Assembly: GCA_009735695.1 (NCBI GenBank)
Contig: SRSL01000002.1
Span: 115,229 to 179,228 of the forward strand
Length of the DNA: 64,000 bases
Direction: 5' to 3'
Source: Christiangramia bathymodioli
Lineage (GTDB): Bacteria > Bacteroidota > Bacteroidia > Flavobacteriales > Flavobacteriaceae
Of the stretch, positions 34,695-44,085 are shown piece after piece; the stretch's first letter is position 1; every line of letters starts with the position of its first letter. The notes below the pieces were generated by a model that saw only the letters and a program-made list of their open reading frames with translations, did no database searches and was not told the DNA's origin. Made by a program: the position numbers and the translations under genes.

Positions 34695-35570
34695 ATGAGC
34701 GTTTTAGTCAATAAAAATTCTAAAGTAATCGTGCAGGGTTTTACCGGAAGTGAAGGTACTTTCCATGCCGAACAAATGATAGAATACGGTACGAATGTAG
34801 TGGGTGGTGTTACTCCAGGTAAAGGAGGGCAAAAGCACCTTGACAAACCGGTATTCAACACCGTTTCAGATGCCGTTGAGCAAACCGGAGCCGATGTTTC
34901 CATCATCTTCGTACCACCAGCCTTTGCTGCAGATGCCATTATGGAAGCTGCCGATGCCGGGATCAAAGTGATCATCACTATTACTGAAGGTATTCCTGTT
35001 GCCGATATGGTTAAGGCTTCAGATTATATCAAAGATCGTGACTGTAGATTGATCGGGCCAAACTGTCCGGGAGTGATCACTCCAGGTGAAGCAAAAGTTG
35101 GTATCATGCCAGGTTTTGTTTTCAAAAAAGGAAAAGTTGGGATCGTTTCTAAATCTGGAACCCTTACTTATGAAGCGGCAGACCAGGTTGTAAAGCAGGG
35201 TCTGGGGATTACGACTGCGATCGGAATTGGTGGAGATCCAATCATTGGAACCACTACCAAAGAAGCGGTTGAATTGCTGATGAATGATGATGAGACTGAA
35301 TGTATCGTAATGATTGGTGAAATTGGAGGTCAGCTTGAGGCAGATGCCGCTAAATGGGTTAAAGAAAACGGGAACAAAAAACCGGTTGTAGGATTTATCG
35401 CTGGTGAAACTGCTCCTGCAGGACGTACCATGGGACATGCCGGTGCGATCGTTGGAGGTAGCGAAGATACCGCTCAGGCCAAGAAAAAGATCTTAAAGGA
35501 AAATGGAATTCACGTGGTGGATTCTCCTGCCGAAATTGGAATGAAAGTAGCCGAGGTTCTTAAGAACTAA
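34695..35570 (+). CDS. sucD: Succinate-CoA ligase, alpha subunit
   Basis: The citric-acid-cycle enzyme that makes ATP or GTP from succinyl-CoA, alpha subunit, 291 residues as usual. The N-terminal CoA-binding Rossmann domain has [20 protein letters not shown] and GGVTPGKGG. The phospho-histidine lies in [13 protein letters not shown] (H248). [20 protein letters not shown] is another family hallmark. The beta subunit gene sucC is not adjacent, so the two subunits are coded apart, as I recall for other flavobacteria. It is cytoplasmic, with its own promoter and terminator. Confidence 0.97.
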   Translation: MSVLVNKNSKVIVQGFTGSEGTFHAEQMIEYGTNVVGGVTPGKGGQKHLDKPVFNTVSDAVEQTGADVSIIFVPPAFAADAIMEAADAGIKVIITITEGIPVADMVKASDYIKDRDCRLIGPNCPGVITPGEAKVGIMPGFVFKKGKVGIVSKSGTLTYEAADQVVKQGLGITTAIGIGGDPIIGTTTKEAVELLMNDDETECIVMIGEIGGQLEADAAKWVKENGNKKPVVGFIAGETAPAGRTMGHAGAIVGGSEDTAQAKKKILKENGIHVVDSPAEIGMKVAEVLKN

Positions 35571-35591
35571 GCTTTTCTAAATAAATTCATT

Positions 35592-35637
35592 AGATCCTCC
35601 TGCGATGTTCGTTAGAATATTTCAGGAGGATTTTTTT
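35592..35637 (+). terminator. Terminator of sucD
   Basis: The stem GATCCTCCTG / CAGGAGGAT with a loop of about 20 bases is followed by seven T. Confidence 0.8.
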
Positions 35638-35660
35638 ATTCGGGGCCTTTCAGGTTTTGT

Positions 35661-35668
35661 TATATTTG
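35661..35668 (+). promoter_or_regulatory. -7 box of the fabG promoter
   Basis: TATATTTG matches TAnnTTTG and lies 28 bases before the fabG ATG. The -33 region overlaps the sucD terminator T-run and is not clear. Confidence 0.5.
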
Positions 35669-35696
35669 AACAGACAATTAACTAAGAAAGATCAAT

Positions 35697-36443
35697 ATGA
35701 AATTATTAGAAGGTAAGAATGCTATAATTACAGGCGGAAGCCGTGGTATTGGTAAGGGAATAGCCGAAGTTTTCGCAAAACACGGTGCCAATGTCGCTTT
35801 CACATATAACTCTTCAACTGAAGCTGCCGAAGCATTGGCTAAAGAACTTGAAGGATTTGGTGTTAAGGCAAAAGCCTACAAATCGAATGCTGCCAGCTTT
35901 TCAGAAGCTCAGGAACTGGTAGATAAGGTTAATGAAGAATTCGGCTCTATTGATATTCTTATAAACAATGCCGGGATCACGAAAGATAATCTGCTTATGC
36001 GAATGAGCGAGGAGGATTTTGATAAGGTGATCGAAGTTAACCTGAAATCCATCTTTAATATGACCAAAGCTGTTCAGCGCACCATGCTGAAACAGCGCAG
36101 CGGGAGCATCATTAACATGAGTTCTGTAGTTGGTGTAACCGGAAATGCCGGCCAGGCGAATTATGCCGCTTCCAAGGCGGGTATCATCGGTTTCTCCAAG
36201 TCTATGGCCCAGGAACTGGGGTCGAGAAATATACGTACCAACGTGATCGCTCCTGGTTTTATTGAAACCGAAATGACCGAAAAGCTGGATGAAAAGACTG
36301 TTCAGGGCTGGAGAGATGCGATTCCGTTGAAAAGAGGTGGAAAGCCTGAAGATATTGCGAATGCCTGTGTCTATTTGGGAAGTGACCTGAGTTCTTATGT
36401 AACCGGACAGGTAATTCATGTTGACGGTGGGATGCACACCTAA
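35697..36443 (+). CDS. fabG: 3-oxoacyl-ACP reductase
   Basis: A 248-residue short-chain dehydrogenase, most likely the NADPH-dependent reductase of fatty-acid elongation. The cofactor loop is GGSRGIGKGIAEVF, NNAGITKDNLLMRMSEEDFD is the FabG-type region, and the catalytic serine, tyrosine and lysine are in MSSVVG and YAASKAG (Y156, K160). The C-terminal APGFIETEMTEKL and GQVIHVDGGMHT are typical. It stands alone rather than in a fab cluster, so another SDR substrate cannot be fully excluded. Confidence 0.92.
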   Translation: MKLLEGKNAIITGGSRGIGKGIAEVFAKHGANVAFTYNSSTEAAEALAKELEGFGVKAKAYKSNAASFSEAQELVDKVNEEFGSIDILINNAGITKDNLLMRMSEEDFDKVIEVNLKSIFNMTKAVQRTMLKQRSGSIINMSSVVGVTGNAGQANYAASKAGIIGFSKSMAQELGSRNIRTNVIAPGFIETEMTEKLDEKTVQGWRDAIPLKRGGKPEDIANACVYLGSDLSSYVTGQVIHVDGGMHT

Positions 36444-36541
36444 TTGCTAATAAATTACTTCGTAAGTTAGATTTTAAAGCCTCTTAGCTGTAAAAATTTT
36501 TAAGTAACTTGGAGCTTTAAGGCTACTATCTAACTTTTGAA

Positions 36542-38572
36542 ATGACAATAAGTACCATATTACTCATAACCCTGGCGCTTCTTCTGGCACTGGGGTTTGC
36601 TTTTTTTCTTTACCTCTTCCGGAAACCGGTGAGGCACAGAAAAGATTACATTCTTTTCGTTCTTAGAGCATTGGGAATCTTCATTGTACTCTTGATTTTG
36701 ATCAACCCGAAGATCACTTCCACCAAGTATGAGGTGGAAAAGCCAGACCTGGTGATTCTCCAGGATAATTCAGAGTCTATTTCTTATTTAAACGAGAATG
36801 AAAGCCTAGCTAGGATCGGTCGGGAACTGGTGGGTACCAATGGGCTCAATGAGGCATTTGATGTGAATACAACGATCTTCGGAAGTGAGCTTTCCCTGAA
36901 TGATAGTCTTGATTTCAGTGCCCAGGAGACCAATATCACCAAGGCCCTGAAGGCTATTAATGATATCTATTCCAAGGACCAGACTGCGGTGATATTGTTA
37001 ACCGACGGAAATCAAAGCCTGGGAAGGGATTATCGCTATTTTAAGCCCAGCGATAATTTGCAGGTTTTTCCGGTGGTGATAGGAGACACGACCACTTATC
37101 AGGATCTCAGCATCGAACGCATCAACACCAATCGGTATGCTTTTTTGAACAATCGCTTTCCGGTAGAAGTTTTCCTGAATTATTCAGGAAATCGGGAAGT
37201 GGAAACTACTTTTAAAATTACTTCGGGCGGGAACACCTTATATTCTGAACCAGTCTCATTTTCTTCGGAATCCAAATCGAAGATAATCCGAACTGACCTT
37301 CCGGCCACCTCTATTGGGGTAAAAACCTACCAGGTTGAAATTACCCCGGAAGCCAATGAAAAGAACCAGGTTAATAACCAGCAGAATTTTGCGGTTGAAG
37401 TGGTAGATGAGCGAACTTCGGTTTTGATCCTTAGTGATATGCCTCATCCAGATCTTGGAGCTTTAAAGAAGTCTGTAGAAAAAAATGAACAGCGAAGCGC
37501 AGAAATAAAATATCTGAATGAAAATATTCAACTAGAAGAATATCAGTTAGTTATACTTTACCAGGTGAACCGAAAGTTTAATGACGTTTTTAGTGATATA
37601 CTCAACCGGAAACTTAATTACTTGCTCGTCACAGGGCTACGAACCGACTGGAATTACCTGAATGGCCTGCAGCTTGGTTTTAACAAGAGCAGAACCAACC
37701 AACCCCAGGAAATATTCCCGGTTTATAATGATAAATTTTCATCTTTCCAGTTCGAGGATATTGGTTTTAATGACTTTCCGCCACTACTGGATAAGTTCGG
37801 TCAATTGGAGATGGATCAAAACAGATTCAATGTGATGCTTTATCAGGAAATTCAGGGTGTAAATACGGGTGAAGCCCTGATGGGAGTTTCGAGGGACTCG
37901 CTAAAATCGGGATTTTTGTTTGGGGAAAATATCTGGCGTTGGAGAGCTAAATCTTATCTCGACAATGGGAATTTTGAGGAATTCGATGATTTTTTCGGAA
38001 AAATGATTCAGAACCTGGCTTCCAACCGACGGAGAGAGCGGTTGAGTATTGAAAATGAGAACTTCTATTACGAAAATCAAAATGTGATCATCACTGCCCA
38101 GTATTTTGATGAAAATTACCAGTTTGACCCTGGCGCTAGCCTTAACATTGAGGTCGTAAATACCGAAACCGAAGAAAGGTTTACTTCAAACCTTGCCGTG
38201 AAGAACAACTTCTACCAATTCGATGCAGGTGGTTTACCTGCCGGGGAATACCAGTTTCGCGTGAATGTAGAAGATCGGAATATTTCGGGTACTGGTCGGT
38301 TCGAAGTGATCGACTATAACACCGAACAGCAATTTGTTTCCGCAAATCTATCTGGCCTACAGATGTTTGCTGATAATAATCGAACCAGCCTCACTTTTCC
38401 GGATAAAATAGGGGAGTTGATCACTTCACTCACAAATAGTGAAAAATTCAGACCTATACAGAAAAGCCGGCAAAAAACCCTACCTTTGATCGACTGGTAT
38501 TACCTGCTGTTTTTGCTGATATTGATCCTCGCCGCTGAATGGTTCTACCGCAAATATTTAGGACTAATTTAA
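36542..38572 (+). CDS. VWA-domain-like membrane protein
   Basis: A 676-residue protein with two N-terminal membrane helices (ILLITLALLLALGFAFFLYLF and FVLRALGIFIVLLILINP), a large periplasmic region and a C-terminal helix (YYLLFLLILILAAEWFYRKY). Residues 70-170 look like a von Willebrand A fold: DLVILQDNSESI carries the DxSxS-like metal site and TAVILLTDGNQSLGRD the distal aspartate. The next region has beta-sandwich character. This layout recalls BatA/BatB-like Bacteroidota proteins, but no MoxR ATPase is adjacent. The partner and function are unknown. Confidence 0.72.
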   Translation: MTISTILLITLALLLALGFAFFLYLFRKPVRHRKDYILFVLRALGIFIVLLILINPKITSTKYEVEKPDLVILQDNSESISYLNENESLARIGRELVGTNGLNEAFDVNTTIFGSELSLNDSLDFSAQETNITKALKAINDIYSKDQTAVILLTDGNQSLGRDYRYFKPSDNLQVFPVVIGDTTTYQDLSIERINTNRYAFLNNRFPVEVFLNYSGNREVETTFKITSGGNTLYSEPVSFSSESKSKIIRTDLPATSIGVKTYQVEITPEANEKNQVNNQQNFAVEVVDERTSVLILSDMPHPDLGALKKSVEKNEQRSAEIKYLNENIQLEEYQLVILYQVNRKFNDVFSDILNRKLNYLLVTGLRTDWNYLNGLQLGFNKSRTNQPQEIFPVYNDKFSSFQFEDIGFNDFPPLLDKFGQLEMDQNRFNVMLYQEIQGVNTGEALMGVSRDSLKSGFLFGENIWRWRAKSYLDNGNFEEFDDFFGKMIQNLASNRRRERLSIENENFYYENQNVIITAQYFDENYQFDPGASLNIEVVNTETEERFTSNLAVKNNFYQFDAGGLPAGEYQFRVNVEDRNISGTGRFEVIDYNTEQQFVSANLSGLQMFADNNRTSLTFPDKIGELITSLTNSEKFRPIQKSRQKTLPLIDWYYLLFLLILILAAEWFYRKYLGLI

Positions 38573-38587
38573 ATTTCAATTATATAT

Positions 38588-39403
38588 ATGGAAAGATTGC
38601 CGAAAATTGGAATACCATTATTTATCGGTATTGTAATACTAATCATTTTTATCGCCAAGTCTACGGTTACCATCGACTCAGGAGAAGCTGGGGTTCTATA
38701 CCGAACATTCGGCGGGGGTGTGGTTACCGATGAACCACCTTTATCTGAAGGTTTTCACCTCGTAGCTCCCTGGAACAAGGTGTTTGTTTATGAGGTGCGT
38801 CAGCAGTCAATAGACGAAGAAATGCGTGTTCTTTCATCAAACGGACTTGAGATCAGCCTGGATGCTTCGGTTTGGTTTCAGCCAGAATATGAGGCTTTAG
38901 GAAAATTACACCAGGAAAAAGGTGAGAATTATATTCAACGATTGCTTCAGCCAGCGATCAGGTCGGCGACTCGTGCGGTAGTTGGGCGTTACAATCCGGA
39001 GCAGCTGTATGCCAGCAAAAGAGAGGCTATTCAGAAGGAAATCTTCGACGAGACCAATTTGTTGCTTGAAGAGCAGTATGTTCAGGTTAACGAGGTGCTG
39101 GTAAGGGATGTATCGCTTCCGCCAACTATCAAGGATGCGATCGAAAGAAAATTGAGGCAGGAGCAGGAATCACTGGAATACGAATTCCGTCTTTCAAAAG
39201 CCGAACAGGAAGCTGAAAGACAGCGTATCGATGCAGAAGGTAAGGCACGTGCCAACCGAATTCTTAGTGAATCGCTAACCGAAAAAGTACTTCAGGAAAA
39301 AGGAATCCAGGCCACACTGGAACTGGCTAAATCACCTAATTCCAAGGTAGTTCTTATAGGTTCTGGTGAAGATGGGCTACCGGTAATTTTGGGGAACAAC
39401 TAA
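38588..39403 (+). CDS. Prohibitin / SPFH-domain membrane protein
   Basis: A 271-residue band-7 protein. One N-terminal helix (IGIPLFIGIVILIIFIAK) anchors it, followed by the SPFH domain (STVTIDSGEAGVLYRTFGGG, PLSEGFHLVAPWNKVFVYEVR) and a helical region (EQESLEYEFRLSKAEQEAERQRIDAEGKARAN is the coiled coil, about residues 190-225). Prohibitins form large ring assemblies in the membrane and protect or regulate proteases such as FtsH. It lies 15 bases after the VWA gene, so the two may share a transcript. Confidence 0.9.
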   Translation: MERLPKIGIPLFIGIVILIIFIAKSTVTIDSGEAGVLYRTFGGGVVTDEPPLSEGFHLVAPWNKVFVYEVRQQSIDEEMRVLSSNGLEISLDASVWFQPEYEALGKLHQEKGENYIQRLLQPAIRSATRAVVGRYNPEQLYASKREAIQKEIFDETNLLLEEQYVQVNEVLVRDVSLPPTIKDAIERKLRQEQESLEYEFRLSKAEQEAERQRIDAEGKARANRILSESLTEKVLQEKGIQATLELAKSPNSKVVLIGSGEDGLPVILGNN

Positions 39404-39432
39404 TAAACAAAACTTAAATTTTTGAATTCAGG

Positions 39433-39462
39433 TTTTATTTTTGAATTTTTTGTTTAGTTTTG
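39433..39462 (+). promoter_or_regulatory. Promoter of the histidine operon
   Basis: TAGTTTTG (39455-39462) matches TAnnTTTG; a TTTT (39433-39436) stands 18 bases upstream in place of TTTG. The leader peptide ATG lies 9 bases downstream, so the transcript leader before it is very short. Confidence 0.5.
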
Positions 39463-39471
39463 AAATCACAA

Positions 39472-39528
39472 ATGAGAACAATTTTCGCACATCATCATCA
39501 TATTTGGTTCCACGCTCAGGCGAGGTGA
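39472..39528 (+). CDS. hisL: Histidine operon leader peptide
   Basis: An 18-residue frame, MRTIFAHHHHIWFHAQAR, ends in TGA at 39526-39528. Four consecutive His codons plus one more His make ribosome progress depend on charged histidyl-tRNA, the classic design of an amino-acid attenuator. A rho-independent terminator starts 34 bases downstream and hisG follows. The role is inferred from this arrangement; the peptide itself probably has no other function. Confidence 0.88.
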   Translation: MRTIFAHHHHIWFHAQAR

Positions 39529-39592
39529 ATATGATATGCTGTAGAAACAATTTATATCATGACCCGTTTGAGCAATCAAACGGGTTTTTTTA
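39497..39592 (+). terminator. Histidine attenuator: alternative stems and leader terminator
   Basis: The terminator stem is CCCGTTTGA / TCAAACGGG (39563-39584) with a four-base loop and a following T-run. Upstream, ATCATAT (39497-39503), inside the His codons, can pair with ATATGAT (39529-39535). The overlapping ATGATAT (39531-39537) can instead pair with ATATCAT (39554-39560), which abuts the terminator. The two upstream stems exclude each other, as in ribosome-controlled attenuators. Direct disruption of the terminator stem by the second stem is not evident. Confidence 0.8.
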
Positions 39593-39618
39593 TTTCTAAA
39601 AATCAGCTTTATCGAATT

Positions 39619-40482
39619 ATGGGTCAACAAAAATTAAGAATAGCAGTACAAAAATCGGGACGTCTTTTCGAGGATTCCATCAGGATCCTGAAAGATGCCG
39701 GGATTTCGATAGATAACGGAAAGGAGCAACTTAAGGCTTCTTCCAGGAATTTCCCCCTTGAAGTGATGTATCTAAGAAACGGGGACATCCCCCAGTACCT
39801 TAGAGACGGAGTGGTGGATGTGGCCATAATTGGCGAGAACGTCCTGATAGAAAAAGGAAAGGATATCCTGAAAGGTGAAAAACTGGGCTTTTCAAAATGC
39901 CGGGTTTCCCTTGCTGTTCCTAAATCATTTAAATATTCAGGGATCCAGGACCTGGATGGAAAAAAGATCGCCACTTCCTACCCGAATACGGTGAATGAAT
40001 TCCTTGCAGAAAAAGGAATTTCAGCCGACCTGCATATCATTAATGGTTCTGTAGAGATCGCTCCAAACATTGGCCTGGCCGATGCGATTTGCGATATCGT
40101 TTCAAGCGGGAATACACTTTTCAAGAACGGACTTAAGGAAGTGGAAGTTATGCTGAAAAGCGAAGCTGTTTTGGCCATTTCACCAAAAATTTCTGAGGAA
40201 CGAAAAGAGATCCTGAAGAAGCTGCAATTCAGGATCAAGTCTGTTTTAAATGCCCGAACCTCAAAATACATTTTGCTGAATGCTCCTAATGATAAACTCG
40301 ACCAGATCATAGAGTTGTTACCGGGAATGCGAAGCCCTACGGTACTTCCTCTGGCCGAAGAAGGCTGGAGCTCGGTGCATACCGTGATCAACGAGGAGCG
40401 ATTCTGGGAGGTGATCGACGAGTTGAAGAACTCAGGTGCAGAGGGCATACTTGTGGCTCCTATCGAAAAAATGGTAATCTAA
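39619..40482 (+). CDS. hisG: ATP phosphoribosyltransferase, long form
   Basis: First enzyme of histidine synthesis, joining ATP and PRPP. The start is the ATG at 39619 (MGQQKLRIAVQKSGRLFEDS); an in-frame ATG at 39559 lies at the base of the attenuator terminator and would add 20 unrelated residues. The product is 287 residues, the long HisG form with a C-terminal histidine-binding regulatory domain (LPGMRSPTVLPLAEEGWSSVHTVI), so no HisZ partner is needed. The PRPP loop is visible at GLADAICDIVSSGNTL. It leads the his operon behind the attenuator. Confidence 0.96.
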   Translation: MGQQKLRIAVQKSGRLFEDSIRILKDAGISIDNGKEQLKASSRNFPLEVMYLRNGDIPQYLRDGVVDVAIIGENVLIEKGKDILKGEKLGFSKCRVSLAVPKSFKYSGIQDLDGKKIATSYPNTVNEFLAEKGISADLHIINGSVEIAPNIGLADAICDIVSSGNTLFKNGLKEVEVMLKSEAVLAISPKISEERKEILKKLQFRIKSVLNARTSKYILLNAPNDKLDQIIELLPGMRSPTVLPLAEEGWSSVHTVINEERFWEVIDELKNSGAEGILVAPIEKMVI

Positions 40483-40500
40483 AGGCAAAGTTTTAGAAGA

Positions 40501-41793
40501 ATGAAAAAGATCCTTAATCCAGCCCGAACCGAATGGGAAAATGTCCTGAAAAGGCCCACCCAGACCTTCGACGATATCGAAGACACTGTAAAGGAGATCT
40601 TCCAGGAGATTCGAAAGGACGGCAATGCAGCTCTAAAAAAATATACCGAACGTTTTGACGGTGTTAAACTGGAAGATTTCAGAGTTTCGGAAGAGGAGAT
40701 CGAAAAAGCCAAGCAACTGGTCTCTCCGGAATTAAAAAATGCCATTGAACTTGCTAAGAACAATATTGAAAATTTCCATGCCGCTCAAAGAACTGATCGG
40801 GTTAGCCTGGAAACCACAGAGGGTGTTCAATGCTGGCAGGAGAAAAGGCCTATCCAGAAGGTTGGATTATATATCCCCGGCGGTACGGCTCCCTTGTTCT
40901 CATCTATCCTGATGCTAGCCATTCCGGCCAGGATCGCGGGTTGTAAGGAGGTGATCTTGTGTACACCTCCAAATAAGCAAGGTGCAATTGATCCGGCAAT
41001 CCTGTACACCGCAGCTCTCTGCGGACTTAAAAAAATCTTCAAGGTTGGCGGAATCCAGGCAATTGGTGCGATGAGCTTCGGGACAGAAGATATCCCAAAA
41101 GTTTATAAGATCTTTGGTCCGGGGAACCAGTATGTGACAGTGGCCAAGCAATTGGCTACCAAGTACGAGGTTGCTATCGATATGCCTGCAGGACCTTCAG
41201 AATTACTGGTAATGGCAGATGATTCAGCGTACCCGGCCTATGTGGCTTCTGATCTGCTGAGCCAGGCTGAGCATGGAACCGATAGCCAGGTGATCCTGGT
41301 TTCGACTTCAGAAAAGTTGCTGGATTCGGTTTCAGAAGAGATCGAAAGTCAGCTAAAACAACTGCCAAGGGAAGAAATAGCCAGAAAGGCCATTGCCAAT
41401 TCAAGGCTGATCCTGGTGGATTCCAATGAAGATGCGCTGGATCTTATCAATGAATATGGACCGGAACACTTTATTCTGTGTGTGAAAAATGAAGGTTTCT
41501 TCCTTGATGGAATTGCCAATGCCGGTTCGGTATTTATAGGGAATTACACGCCAGAAAGTGCCGGGGATTATGCTTCGGGAACCAATCACACGCTTCCAAC
41601 GAATGGTTATGCCAAGCAATACAGCGGAGTGAACCTGGACAGTTTTATGAAGAGTATCACTTTTCAGAAGATTTCAGAACAGGGAATAAAGAACATCGGG
41701 CCGGCCATTGAGCTGATGGCAGATGCCGAAGGATTGCAGGCACACAAAAACGCGGTAAGTTTAAGATTAAAAGACCTGAATAAGAATGAGTAA
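40501..41793 (+). CDS. hisD: Histidinol dehydrogenase
   Basis: The last enzyme of the pathway, oxidising histidinol to histidine in two NAD-dependent steps. The protein is 430 residues. The family motifs GLYIPGGTAPLFSSILMLAIPA, GPGNQYVTVAKQLA, DMPAGPSELLVMAD and LLSQAEHGTDSQVILV are present; the last carries zinc ligands. FIGNYTPESAGDYASGTNHTLPT holds the catalytic histidine region. Its start lies 18 bases after hisG and its end overlaps hisC by 8 bases. It is cytoplasmic. Confidence 0.98.
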   Translation: MKKILNPARTEWENVLKRPTQTFDDIEDTVKEIFQEIRKDGNAALKKYTERFDGVKLEDFRVSEEEIEKAKQLVSPELKNAIELAKNNIENFHAAQRTDRVSLETTEGVQCWQEKRPIQKVGLYIPGGTAPLFSSILMLAIPARIAGCKEVILCTPPNKQGAIDPAILYTAALCGLKKIFKVGGIQAIGAMSFGTEDIPKVYKIFGPGNQYVTVAKQLATKYEVAIDMPAGPSELLVMADDSAYPAYVASDLLSQAEHGTDSQVILVSTSEKLLDSVSEEIESQLKQLPREEIARKAIANSRLILVDSNEDALDLINEYGPEHFILCVKNEGFFLDGIANAGSVFIGNYTPESAGDYASGTNHTLPTNGYAKQYSGVNLDSFMKSITFQKISEQGIKNIGPAIELMADAEGLQAHKNAVSLRLKDLNKNE

Positions 41794-42838
41794 GTTTAAC
41801 CTGGAATCCCTTATCAGGCCCAATGTGGCCAGTTTGACCGCCTATTCTTCAGCCAGGGATGAATTCAAAACGCAGGGCACTGAAATGGTGTTTCTGGATG
41901 CCAATGAAAACCCGAACGATAACGGCCTGAATCGTTATCCCGATCCGCAGCAGAGCAAATTAAAGGAAAAACTGGGTGCTGTAAAAGGTGTGAATATGCA
42001 AAAGATCCTGCTTGGGAATGGCAGCGATGAAGTGCTGGACCTTATCTTTCGTGCGTTCTGTGAACCTGGCAAAGACAATATAATAAGCCTGCCGCCAACT
42101 TATGGGATGTATAAGGTGCTGGCAGATATCAACAATATTGAAAACAGGGAAGTGCTTCTTACTACCGATTTTGAACCTGAGGTCGAGGCTATTCTGGAAA
42201 GGATAGATGAACACACCAGGATCATCTTTCTTTGTTCCCCGAATAATCCTTCAGGGAATGCTTTTGAAGCGAAGAGGATAGAAAAGATTCTTAAGAATTT
42301 TAATGGGTTGGTCGTCATCGACGAGGCTTATATAGATTTTTCAGAATCTGAAAGCTGGACCAAAAGGCTGGATGAATTTCCTAATTTGATCATTACGCAA
42401 ACCTTCTCCAAGGCATACGGATTGGCAGCGATCAGGCTGGGAATTTTATTTGCATCCAGGAATATCATCAGTATTTTGAATAAGATCAAACCGCCTTATA
42501 ATGTAAATCAGCTTACTCAGAACGAGGCTCTTAGAAGGCTGGATGGTGCTTCTGAAATAGACAGGCAAGTTGCTGATATTCTGAATGAAAGAAACAGGCT
42601 ACTTAAAGCATTACTTCAGGTTAATTTCATTTCAGAAATATATAGATCTGATTCTAATTTTTTGCTTGTAAAAGTAGACGATGCCAATCTAAGGTACGAC
42701 CAGTTAATCCATAAAGGAGTAGTAGTTCGTAACCGTAGTAACCAGCCGCTTTGTGACAACTGCCTGAGGTTTACCATAGGTACAGCTACCGAAAATGATA
42801 AATTACTAAACGCTCTTAAAGAGATACAGAATGACTAA
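41786..42838 (+). CDS. hisC: Histidinol-phosphate aminotransferase
   Basis: A fold-type I PLP aminotransferase, 350 residues, converting imidazole-acetol phosphate to histidinol phosphate with glutamate. The motifs are [15 protein letters not shown] near the N-terminus, [24 protein letters not shown], and the PLP lysine in [16 protein letters not shown] (K209). [16 protein letters not shown] is the C-terminal arginine region. It overlaps hisD at its start and hisB at its end, each by 8 bases, indicating coupled translation. Confidence 0.97.
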   Translation: MSKFNLESLIRPNVASLTAYSSARDEFKTQGTEMVFLDANENPNDNGLNRYPDPQQSKLKEKLGAVKGVNMQKILLGNGSDEVLDLIFRAFCEPGKDNIISLPPTYGMYKVLADINNIENREVLLTTDFEPEVEAILERIDEHTRIIFLCSPNNPSGNAFEAKRIEKILKNFNGLVVIDEAYIDFSESESWTKRLDEFPNLIITQTFSKAYGLAAIRLGILFASRNIISILNKIKPPYNVNQLTQNEALRRLDGASEIDRQVADILNERNRLLKALLQVNFISEIYRSDSNFLLVKVDDANLRYDQLIHKGVVVRNRSNQPLCDNCLRFTIGTATENDKLLNALKEIQND

Positions 42839-43970
42839 GATTTTATTTGTAGACCGTGACGGAACCCTCATTCACGAACCGGAAGATTACCAGATAGACA
42901 GTCTGGATAAGCTCGAATTTTATCCTGAGGTTTTTACTTACCTAGGAAAGATCGCGAAAGAACTGGATTACGAGATCGTGATGGTCACGAACCAGGACGG
43001 TCTGGGCACCGACAGTTTCCCGGAAACAGATTTCTGGCCGATACAGAACTTCATTATTAAAACCTTTCAAAACGAAGGCGTGGAATTTAGCGATGTGCTT
43101 ATAGATCGAACGTTCGCGAAGGATAATGCACCAACCCGTAAACCAAAAACCGGTTTGCTGGAAAAGAATTTTTTGGGAAACAGCGATTATGATCTAAAGA
43201 ATTCGTTCATGGTTGGTGATAGGCTAACCGATATTGAGTTCGCCCATAACTTCGGGGGGAAAGGCATTTTTATAGATAATCATGAAGGCCTGGCTGAAGA
43301 TGAAGTTGAAAATGAGAAATCTGAAGTAGAAGCTAATATTGCTTTGCGCACCAAATCCTGGAAGGAGATCTATGAATTTCTGAAGTTACAGGAGAGGACT
43401 GCAAGCATTGAAAGAAAGACCAATGAAACCGATATCCATATCGAACTAAACCTTGACGGAACCGGAAAAAGCGAAATTAGCACCGGGATTGCCTTTTTTG
43501 ATCATATGCTGGACCAATTGGCCAGACATGGACAAATGGATCTTAAGATCAAAGTAAATGGCGACCTGGAGGTGGATGAGCATCATACCATTGAAGATAC
43601 TGCGATCGCCCTTGGAGAGGTCTTCAGCAAAGCCCTGGGAAACAAGTTGGGGATAGAACGCTATGGATTTTGCCTGCCTATGGATGACTGCCTGGCCCAG
43701 GTGGCTATCGATTTTGGTGGAAGGAACTGGCTGGAATGGGATGCAGAATTCAAGCGTGAGATGATCGGGAAAATGCCTACTGAAATGTTCTTTCATTTCT
43801 TCAAATCCTTTACCGATGGAGCTAAAGCAAATTTGAATGTCAAGGCTGAAGGTTTGAATGAGCATCACAAGATCGAAGCTATTTTCAAAGCTTTTGCCAA
43901 GTCGATCAAAATGGCAGTAAAGCGGGATACAGAGAAAATGATCCTGCCGTCTACAAAAGGAATGCTGTAG
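42831..43970 (+). CDS. hisB: Bifunctional histidinol phosphatase / imidazoleglycerol-phosphate dehydratase
   Basis: A 379-residue two-domain enzyme. Residues 1-165 are a HAD-type histidinol-phosphatase with nucleophile D8 in [15 protein letters not shown] and the later [12 protein letters not shown]. Residues 185-379 are the dehydratase with metal-binding repeats [28 protein letters not shown] and [16 protein letters not shown]. Fused HisB is known from enterobacteria and Bacteroidota. The stop codon marks the end of the tightly packed half of the operon; the following spacer is filled with short repeats. Confidence 0.97.
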   Translation: MTKILFVDRDGTLIHEPEDYQIDSLDKLEFYPEVFTYLGKIAKELDYEIVMVTNQDGLGTDSFPETDFWPIQNFIIKTFQNEGVEFSDVLIDRTFAKDNAPTRKPKTGLLEKNFLGNSDYDLKNSFMVGDRLTDIEFAHNFGGKGIFIDNHEGLAEDEVENEKSEVEANIALRTKSWKEIYEFLKLQERTASIERKTNETDIHIELNLDGTGKSEISTGIAFFDHMLDQLARHGQMDLKIKVNGDLEVDEHHTIEDTAIALGEVFSKALGNKLGIERYGFCLPMDDCLAQVAIDFGGRNWLEWDAEFKREMIGKMPTEMFFHFFKSFTDGAKANLNVKAEGLNEHHKIEAIFKAFAKSIKMAVKRDTEKMILPSTKGML

Positions 43971-44045
43971 AAAGTACGAAGGTAGAAGTACGAATTATGA
44001 AGTACGAATTATTAAGTTAGAGGTACGAGGTAAGAAGTTCGAAGG
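43970..44045. repeat. Tandem GAAGTACGA repeats in the hisB-hisH spacer
   Basis: Five copies of a unit near GAAGTACGA lie in 76 bases. Two are the perfect 12-mer GAAGTACGAATT (43985-43996 and 43999-44010); degenerate copies begin at 43970, 44020 and 44034. The same 12-mer occurs inverted at 45088-45099 beside the first S23-type gene. No gene fits in this 115-base spacer. Confidence 0.8.
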
Positions 44046-44085
44046 AAGAAAAAAATTTAATCATCGATTCAGCTAGATTTTTAAA

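Noticed and set aside
43970-44045. Tandem short repeats that could suggest a CRISPR array
   Set aside because: Units are 9-12 bases with 2-12 base gaps and degenerate copies; no spacer-length unique sequence and no cas genes.
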